DNA of 64,000 bases from Gigaspora margarita (taxonomy: Eukaryota; Glomeromycota; Glomeromycetes; Diversisporales; Gigasporaceae), in contig WTPW01000144.1 of NCBI GenBank assembly GCA_009809945.1, positions 65,177 to 129,176 of the forward strand. Reading direction: 5' to 3'. Below the pieces are notes generated by a model. It searched no databases. It had not been told where the DNA came from and saw nothing but the letters and a program-made list of their open reading frames with translations. Position 1 is the first letter of the stretch, and each line of letters opens with the position of its first letter. The translations under genes were made by a program, and so were the position numbers. Of this stretch, positions 55,836 to 64,000 are shown piece by piece.

Positions 55836-57404
55836 TAGAAGTAGGTTTTATTATGTATGTAAGTAAATCAATCTTTAGTTGTTCATTTTTCTAGATTTCT
55901 GACTTCCATGAAAATCGCTGATCACAGCATTTAAAAAGCACTGTAATACAATCATAGAGAATCTACTTGTGAAATTAAGAGTTCTATCCACAAAAGATTT
56001 TAACATCAAACCTTTTTGAACTTCTAAAAGGCAAAGATTAATTTACTTAAAAAAAAGGCTTTTATATGTTGCAGTGATTTAATTCTATATTAGTGTATCA
56101 CCCGTGCCTCTGGCATGGGAACAAAAGGTTGTTTGAAGGAATTAATATATACAAGACCTTTCTATGATAATTATTTGAGATATTATTTTAATAGTAATTA
56201 TATCAACATATTGTAAATATTTATATTGGAGATAGTAAAAAAAAACCTGTGCAAGGGCTTTTCACCCATCTGGTATAACAAACAAATTAACTGAATGTAT
56301 CTCTAAGTCATAAGGACATAATGCTACGTATAAAGTGACATAATTTATCAGGTATAACAAAGATGCCATAACATATACAATCATGATAAGTTATAGAATT
56401 ATGTCTGTGTCTCCAATCCTGATTATACAAGTTGTAGAAACCATTTCAGCCTAGCTGATAATATTTCGGAACTGATTTTTAATATGATATTGCGAGATTT
56501 TAGAACTTTCATATCAAAATTCAATGCAATGATATATCTGTCAAAGCCGAAATAGCATCTATAACATGTATAAGTCTAGCACAACTTAATTTCAAAGCTC
56601 ACTTTTAAATTTCAAATTTCCCCTGCTCCTGGTTTGCGCAACTGCATTGCACAGCTACTTATTTAACAATCATATACGTGATCACTACACGGGTTACTAC
56701 ATAAACATCAATTAACGAGATGATACCTTACTCCAATAAGATAATCACAAGTATGGTATGATAATGATCGGCAATTTATATACATTTCAGTAAACAGGAA
56801 ATACTACGTTGAATTTTCTGATTGGTCGATAGCGTACGGACGCTTGTGCTTTGATATAATAGATAAATAGATTATTTAAAATTTTATATTATCACTAAAG
56901 CGATAAAGAATTTTTGGGTTCATAAATTTTTTTTACAATTTGATTGACGGTAACCTACTACTAAAAATTTTGGTAATGGTAAGTTACCACAGTTAGTTAC
57001 CACAGTAAGTTACCACAGTAAGTTACCACTAACAACCCTGCCCACAACCTCCCATTCATACCCCTAGCCCTACTTCAATATATCCTATTTACCGATATTC
57101 ATAGAAACCTAAATTTGCTATATCATATGTCATCCCAATAAAAACCAAAACCAAAATTCGACTAACCATAAAAGACAAAAATCAACGTAATCTGCAATAA
57201 AGTCAGCTGATCTCACAGTAATGTTCATTGACGAGCTTAACAAATCGCAGAAAGCCACATACTTTTTGAGATTTTCCTTGATCACAGAATTTAAACGTCC
57301 CTGATTTAATGTAGCAAGCACATACTATGTATGCACACGATTTGATTTAAAATCAAGTTTTTCTAAACACTAACAATTATTATGAAATTAATATCACCCA
57401 TAAC

Positions 57405-57920
57405 AGCAGGTTTTTGATAATAAAGGAATGCCTCTTTTTCATATTTTCAACTTTTACTCGTTTTTCATAACAGATATCAAGTGCAGATATTGATAATTGC
57501 GAATGCCTTATTTTTTTTTTAACATTTATCTCATGTTGATAACAATAATTAAATGTTAAACATTCACACCAGAGTAGCCTTTTTTAGTATATTCTTTATA
57601 ATATTTAAATGTTAGATGTTCATTCATTTATATGTTGAGAGCATCCTGCGGGTTTTTGATAATGAATGAATGCCTGATGTTTATCTTTTCAATCTCGATT
57701 CCATGCTGATAACAATGTCAAAGACTATTTTATTGTACCAACATTCCTATTTCGGCAGATCTTTTCGTAATACGTCTTGTTTAACTCCAATTCCATTTTG
57801 TACGTAACTGCGACCATGATATATCCATCTCTGAAGATTTTTTGATAATAAATGAATGACTCATTTATATCCTTTTCAATCCCTATTTCGCGTTACTAAC
57901 AGTAACAAATTTGACTTATT
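57405..57920 (+). repeat. Degenerate ~215-bp tandem repeat, segment B copy
   Basis: Three TTTTTGATAATRAA-started units, as in 28895-29415, with GGAATGCCTC, GAATGCCTGATG and GAATGACTCAT variants. Confidence 0.55.
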
Positions 57921-58819
57921 AAAACAGCAATTCTCGTTTCATTTTTATTTTTTTTTTTCTATAATGAAAAATTTATTGAAATATTTATTTTGCCTTTTAC
58001 ATGAAAAAAAAAATCATCTAAAGATTTACCAAACAAAGGCATTTTCGGAAGGAATTTCATTTTATAAGGGATGGATTATCAACTAGCCTGCAGATCTGTA
58101 TTTTAAATATTCATCTCCGTAGTAATTTATTATAAGAAAATCTGGGGCAGGTTACATTAACTTTGTTCGTATCAATACAAATTTATTAATAANAAAAAAA
58201 AAAAATAATAAAAAATAAAAATTACTTTTTTGTTTTTTTTTGAAATTTTCAACCTTTATTAAGTATAAAGACAATAAAAATAACATTGAAACCGATGATA
58301 ATTTTATAGTAATATTGAAGTGTTAGGATAGAAAATCTACAAAAATTGGTTACAGAAAAGCTCACAGTTTACTGGTATACCAACAGGAAATACAGTTTAT
58401 AATAGTTGCTCAAAATTTTTGATCGACTGATATGCATACATACTCCTGTACTTTATTTAAAAAACTCCTTGCTAAAATAAATTTTACGTTTTAGTTATTA
58501 GAAAGTTATTTTAGAAGGTCATTTTCGACAAATTTTTAATCATTAAATTCTTCATTTATTGATTTTTGTCTTAACTGAGATGAATTTTATTTTTAGGTAT
58601 TCGGCATGAATCATAATATATATACTTTTAACATAATGATAAACAGATTTATTCATCGTAAAATTTAAAAACACGTAATTCGTTCGTTTAGGTTTTGAAA
58701 TTATCTTTATAATGAGTTTTACTTCATGAGTCCTGAAACATCTTTACTGCATTAATGTTGGCCACACATGTGCGAAATCTAGCCGAGATTTGCCAAGTAC
58801 AGAAGTTACTGCGTTTATG

Positions 58820-59698
58820 ATTTCGAGGCAGGAACTTCTCGAATGCCCCGAGTTGTTGATCATTACACAATTGATCCACTTGGAAATTATTAGACAAACA
58901 TGAAGTTCTCACTTTGCCCTACATCATATTCGCTTAATCCAACTTAATCCAATAACTTTCATATTACACCTCACTGATCGAAGTTATAAGTAAATTCGAT
59001 CACTATGTTGACAAAATCTTTGTGTTGAACAAAAAAAAATAGAAAAAGTCTTAATAACGTTAATGTAGGGGGACGAAATTAGTTTGTATATTTTTTTTTA
59101 TTTTACGTTTTGCATTAATATCCTTTAAAAATTGAAAGTATATGAATAATATTAATTAACTATGTAATTTATTAATAATATTATTGTAGGAGCTTTTATA
59201 ATAAGATGTTTATAGATAAGATGTATTAAAGTCGCAGAGGTTTCTTATTAGAATGATAGTTGTGTAAGATAGTATATTATAAGATATTAGAAATTTAAGT
59301 AGATGTAGGATTAGTTATAGGATTAGACGTAGAATTAGACGTAGAATTAGACAATTAAACATATATAGATTATGAAGTTTTTGTAAATAAATGAAAAATA
59401 AATACTATGAAAGGTCAATAATTCCCGATTTAAATTAATAAATACATGCTTGCTTATCTAATAGTACATTTAACGGCATTTTTTGAGCTTTAGCCATAAA
59501 TTTTAATAAATTTTAATTAAATTTCGTTTTTTTTTTTCATTTTATAAAAAATTTACGATTTGATTACATGTGATCTTTTTCATATGATAAAAATTTACAA
59601 TTTTAATTGGCGATCATCATTTTCTTATTTGGGATAAATTTTTTTATGTGAATGTCAAATTAAAATCTGCATCAAATAGGAAACCTCAACGTTCCTAC
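58820..59698. other. 880-bp insertion unique to segment B
   Basis: Segment A reads GCGTTTATGA directly into TTATCATTCAAATCGG. In B the 880 bases intervene. The left part is GC-raised (TTCGAGGCAGGAACTTCTCG), and the rest is AT-rich with a TAGAATTAGACG short repeat (about 59310-59355). A 62-codon minus-strand frame (58724-58912) crosses the left junction. No terminal inverted repeat or duplication was resolved, so mechanism is open, including deletion from A. Confidence 0.7.
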
Positions 59699-59799
59699 AT
59701 TATCATTCAAATCGGGATAATCCGGATAATTATGATGTTTCAAACTCTTGTAGGAGATGCTGGCATATTCTCGGGAAGTCCTTCCGATTCCGCAGCCAA

Positions 59800-60076
59800 C
59801 TAGTTTTAACACATTACGTTATATGTACATATATACTTGTGTTTTCGTATGTATTAGTCACCAGCAAAAGTAACGCCCAATTTACTTTACAGAATAAATC
59901 CTTGGAATCGATAAATCTTGTTATCGGCAGAATATTTACCCTCAACTCTTTAAATATGCAAAGGGATATTATCATTAGCATGAGAAAAGTATAAAATCAT
60001 GGGAAAATCGGATTGATCCCAATACAAATCAAACAAATCAAACAAATTAAACAAATTAAACAAATAAAATTCTAAA
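59800..60076 (+). promoter_or_regulatory. Upstream region of broken P450, segment B
   Basis: It retains GTTTTAACACATTACGTTAT then GTACATATATACTTG, the TATA box AGTATAAAAT (about 59990) and a shortened CAAATCAAA leader repeat. A 13-base AATATGCAAAGGG is present here but not in segment A. Confidence 0.6.
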
Positions 60077-62025
60077 ATGGATTACTAGTTAGTCGCATTT
60101 CTTGCATTTATTAGCTACGCTTTGTACAAATGTTATTATATTCATCCTTTTTATTTGTCTCCATTACGTAAAATCCCTGGTCCACCTCTTGACAATTTGA
60201 TTCTTGGACATTATGCCACTTTTTTAAATAAAGAAATTGGTGAAGCACTTTTTTACTTAGCAAAACAATATGGTGGAATAGTTCGATCTCATGGCTAATT
60301 TAACAAACCATATCTATTAATTTCCGATCCAAAAATTGTCCAACAAGTATTGGTAAATCGTCCTTATGATCATCCAAAGTACTTTACCAATAGAGAAATG
60401 GTTAAAGAATTTTTTGGTAAAGGTATTTTGCTTGCTCAAGGTGATTCTCATAAACGACAAAGAAAAATGATGAATTCTTCATTCGCTTTTAGTAATGTCA
60501 AGGTATTATTCTTTTATGATCATCAATGTTAATAATTATTAAAAAAAAAATTAATCGTTATATTGAAATTAAATTTTACCTATTTCTTATAACTTATTTA
60601 AGCAAATGGTTCCAACATTTGTTCAAGCCGGTCATAAATTAAAAGATTTATGGATGAAACAAATTGGTGATCAAAAAGAGGAGAGAATTACAATCACTGC
60701 AATAATTTCAAAAATAGCTTTAGATGTTATTGGCCTTGTTGGTATGCATTATCCTGTTTTCATTCTACAAGTTAAATTTTACTAATGACATTTCTAATTT
60801 AATCGTAAATCATATTCACATTATTTTAAAATAGGATTTAATTATAAATTCAATTCTACTACTTCAGACTCTGAATTAACTCAAGCATATAAAACATTAT
60901 TTTATCGCAATCCTTCGCCTTTATACACAGCTCTTGAGGAAAATTTGTCGTTTATCAAGAAACTCCCAATTACTTATTACAAACAACATTATGCTTCTCT
61001 CAAGACAATTAGAAATATTTCCGAAAAATTAATTGCTGAACAAAAAAATGCTACTGTTCGAGGAAAAGATTTATTGTCTTTATTGGTAAAAGCAAATGAA
61101 CAGTCACCTGTTGATGAACAATTAACACATGAAGAATTAATTAGTCAGGTAAAAATTTATTTAAATTATTAAAATATTATACATTTATTTAATTTTATTA
61201 AAATTTTATTAAATTTTTAAATTTAAATTTATATCAAGGTTATGACAATACTCATAGCTGGACACGAGACTACTAGTACTTTATTATCATGGACACTATA
61301 CTTCCTCGCAAAAAATCCTGATATCCAAGATCGTCTTCGTAAAGAAATATTCGACGTATTTACTGATCGTAATCATTTTCCAACTTTTGATGAAATTGAA
61401 CAATTGAAATATTTAGAATGTGTCTTTAAAGAAACTTTAAGAATTATTCCACCTGGTATAGTCAATATCTCTTTATATTTCAATTTTTTTTTCAATTTAT
61501 TCGATTTATTTATTTCTAATTTATTCTACTTTATTTTATCTATTTATTATTTTTAAAGCGCCTGCAATACTTCGTTATAATATAAAAGATGAAATTATGG
61601 ATGGTTACGTTGTTCCAAAGGTATTTTCATAAAATCACATTTAATAGCTCAATTTGATTGATAATGTTATAATATATTTAACCTTGAAATGTTCTTTTAG
61701 AACACTCCATTAATGATTTCTATTTATGCAATCCATCATGATCCCTCAATTTGGGGTGATGATGCTGAAGATTTTAATCCATCTCGATGGCTCGATCCTG
61801 AAATTAAATCGAAAGTAACAAATAATAATTTCATACCTTTTGGTGCTGGTCCGGCAAGTTGTTTAGGACTGAAAATGACTCATTTAGAACTTAAATCAAT
61901 CTTAGCTGTAATAATTAGAAATTTGGAATTTAGATTAGTTGAAGGTTATACTTTTAAAAAGAAATTTTTTGGTTTATAAACCTATTCCTGGAATTGATTT
62001 ATGGGTTTCAAAAGTGGATTCTTAA
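60077..62025 (+). pseudogene. Cytochrome P450 pseudogene, segment B
   Basis: Exons correspond to 60077-60502, 60603-60741, 60835-61148, 61239-61455, 61559-61620 and 61701-62025, with all splice sites kept. The start reads MDY then stop: the fourth codon is TAG where the intact copy has TAC TTA spanning that site. A second stop (GGC TAA, near 60297) replaces GGC TTA, and two bases are missing near 61977 after FFGL, close to the C-terminus. AGHETTS, KETLR and FNPSRW survive. The haem loop is FGAGPASCLG, with Ala where most P450s have Arg. Similarity to 31290-33251 is very high, so inactivation is recent. Confidence 0.9.
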
Positions 62026-62400
62026 TTCTTTTCTTGAAACTATGTTTAACAATAATTTGTTTTTAAACTACATTCCTTTAAATCAGTTTCATCGTTTTAT
62101 CAATTAAATCACCCTATTTAATTAGATTCCTGGAGGTTTTTTTTTTCATCATGTAGATTCTTTATCATAATAAATTTACTTTAACTCATTTGTTCAAATT
62201 TGTGTATTAATCCGATTGATTGCCATCATATTGCGTGATTATAAAATGATATCTTATTCAAATGGTTAATATTTGTACTGTAACTATGAAACACAGTTAC
62301 GGGTATTCTGTCCCTTCCGCTTCGTGTTATACATGCTAACAATGCAGAAATCGAGATTATCGATCGAGGATCATTAGGGTATTATTGGATTCACTTGAAG
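62026..62400. other. 3' flank of the broken P450
   Basis: It matches the segment A flank up to about 62265. The remaining 130 bases (GTTAATATTTGTACTG to CTTGAAG) are absent from A. Confidence 0.55.
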
Positions 62401-62715
62401 TAGGGATGGCCACGGTCAGGTCATGACCAGTCATGACCGGTTAATGACCGTAACCGATATTGACCGGTCAGAGAGGTTAACCGACCGGTCAAAATGATGA
62501 CCGATGCTAGATTTTAATTTTCTGACTAGTAAATAATAATAATTATTGCAGCATGAAGTCATGAATCATATTGGAAGAATTACATCATCAAATAAATAGA
62601 GAAAATCCATAGTTCATAATTCTGGCCAAATTTGCAGATCATTTGGCCAGAACTAGAACAACCCAATTTAAATCTGGTTAAATGATCTGCAATTTTAATG
62701 ATCGCCACCCATCAA
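62401..62715. mobile_element. hAT-like element remnant with GACCGG subterminal repeats
   Basis: It starts TAGGGATGGCCACGGTCAGG, a hAT-like left end. Repeated TCATGACCGG, ATTGACCGG and GACCGGTC motifs follow, then a GCAGATCATTTGGCC / AATGATCTGC hairpin. The right end (ATCGCCACCCATCA) pairs only loosely with the left. Segment A retains an end-truncated version at 33527-33835. Confidence 0.55.
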
Positions 62716-62815
62716 ATAACTCAATAAACGTGATATTTTTACAGCCAGAAAGTATTATTATTACGGTTTTTCTAAATATTTGGAATCTTCCATTGCCTTT
62801 TAAAATGATTATAAT

Positions 62816-64000
62816 TAGGGCTGTTAATCGGTCCGTCCGGTCCGTCCCGGACGGACCGATGATCAATATTACTTTTTTGATATAACGGTGAAATGTTTGT
62901 CAGTATAAAGAATTACAATAAGCTTTTCAAATTAATAATATTTGCTTATATGATATTAATACGTTTGATAATTTTTAGTTATACATAAATTATGGATTAG
63001 AAAATAATATAGTATATTAATATAGCAAAATAACTCATTTAATTAGCTTGTAAATATGAACATTATAGTTAAAATCAGTTCCTTTGCAGGGACAATCACG
63101 CACGAATAGCACGTACATACGTAAAAAAGTCATACCAAACCGGTTCAACATAAAAAGCAAATCCGGAACATCGCATTCCACAACGTCATGTGAAAACACA
63201 ACCAATCAAAGAACCGTATTTGCTCACACCATTTCACTCTTCAGATAACCATGCACTTCGTTGCACTCCGCTCCTGGTACAGGTAAATCTGGAAACAAAT
63301 TAGGGGAAAAAGCATGTGCAAATTAGGAAAAAAATCGAGCCACATATGGGTGGAAAAGCCCATACGCAATTTCTAATTATATATATACGTATTATAAATG
63401 CGATAACAATTAGTTATAGTTACATTCTGTATAAAAAACCAGTTTATAAAAATTAAATATAGAAAAAGCAAATCATATGACATATTTAAAAAAGAAACAT
63501 CCAATCAAAAGCACGGATTTGTACAGAAACACTTCACACGCCGCTTAACCATGCACTCCGTTCCTGGTATTTTAGTCGAATACAAATTATAATTTTTATC
63601 ATTAAAAATTCTCGGCTAAATTAATCATTAGCTTGTTTCAAACTTGTGTTCCAAAATAATGCCCATAGGCGTTATTTCGCACAAATACAATGCAAAGTGT
63701 AAATCAACTGATCACGCCATTGCTGTCATTAATAAATTTCTCTATTTTATTAACATTAACAACAGCCCGTTCACATTATGCATTAAACGTGGTTTAATCT
63801 TGTTTAACAAACTAGGGGGTTTGTAATTGAATTTTAACCAAAAAACAACATTTTATAGTTGTTTCAAATGCGTATTATCAAGATAATATTTAGTTTATTT
63901 GATATTTACTATTAGGACCGACGGTCCTTTCGGTCCGTCCTAAAAAGGACTGGACCGGCCCGGTCCCTGGACGGACCGAAGGACCGTCGGTCCGGACCGG
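62816..64000. mobile_element. Left part of a hAT-like element running off the window
   Basis: TAGGGCTGTTAATCGG begins exactly where similarity to segment A ends. A reads GATTATAATCCTCC while B reads GATTATAAT then TAGGGC, so ATTATAAT (62808-62815) is the likely 8-bp target. Subterminal GGTCCGTCCGG/GGACGGACCG repeats follow at once. The last 90 bases of the window hold a strong hairpin (GGACCGACGGTCC opposite GGACCGTCGGTCC) and more GGTCCGGACCGG, which suggests the right end is close beyond 64000. No transposase is visible. Confidence 0.75.
63154..63572 (+). repeat. Direct repeat inside the hAT-like element
   Basis: 63154-63282 and 63462-63572 share AAAAAGCAAATC, ACCAATCAAA/TCCAATCAAAAGCACGG, CATTTCACTCTTC/CACTTCACACGCC, TTAACCATGCACTCCGTTCC and TGGTA. 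They may be internal transposon repeats. No open frame spans them. Confidence 0.65.

Larger units (their letters stand above)
55430..62815. repeat. Segmental duplication, copy B (pairs with 26975-34053)
   Basis: It is colinear with segment A from CCTTGTTAGTATCAACC to TTGGAATCTTCCATTGCC and GATTATAAT. It contains the broken P450 at 60077-62025. Compared with A it has lost about 350 bases near 58395 and gained 880 bases at 58820-59698 and about 130 bases near 62265-62400. Confidence 0.93.

Noticed and set aside
1-64000. tRNA, rRNA and autonomous transposase genes
   Set aside because: No GGTTCGAATCC-type B box with a matching acceptor stem, no ribosomal sequence and no DDE or hAT transposase frame were recognised by eye. 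A covariance-model scan could still find a tRNA.

Overview
The window looks like nuclear DNA of an early-diverging fungus, most likely an arbuscular mycorrhizal fungus (Glomeromycotina, Rhizophagus-like). The reasons are very low GC, short AT-rich GT-AG introns (about 60-110 nt), a BTB-BACK-TLDc gene of the type expanded in those genomes, a small cluster of near-identical microsomal cytochrome P450 genes, interstitial TTAGGG tracts and a very high load of short inverted-repeat DNA elements. The species is inferred from memory of gene families, not from a search.

Genes are sparse. The only P450 copy that reads open from start to stop is at 31290-33251 (six exons, 493 aa). Two related P450 loci are broken: 21369-23266 and 60077-62025. 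Two further P450 relics lie on the minus strand (34790-35225 and 41160-42290), so the window holds at least five P450 copies of one family. A BTB-BACK-TLDc gene lies at 36838-38338, apparently with one frameshift. No rRNA, tRNA, CRISPR array, retrovirus-like element or autonomous transposase was recognised.

Layout: 1-2.7 kb holds a 587-bp tandem repeat and a duplicated block. 2.7-9.2 kb holds inverted-repeat elements, including a Tc1/mariner-like element (3806-4999) and a hAT MITE with an 8-bp target duplication (8849-9183). 9.6-18.6 kb is extremely AT-rich, almost free of CG dinucleotides and full of decayed fold-back elements. 19.4-34 kb carries P450 locus 1, an orphan P450-type upstream flank, and segment A (26975-34053) with the intact P450. 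34-43.5 kb holds a second, older duplicated segment in two copies flanking the BTB-TLDc gene. 43.5-55.4 kb is non-genic, with a nearly perfect 1.05-kb palindrome (46069-47123) and a cluster of related fold-back elements. 55430-62815 is segment B, the duplicate of segment A, in which the P450 has decayed. It ends in a hAT-like element that runs off the window.

Several element boundaries are supported by comparing duplicated segments inside the window, where one copy is the empty site for an insertion in the other. This is the strongest evidence here that small inverted-repeat elements reshaped the region after the segments duplicated.
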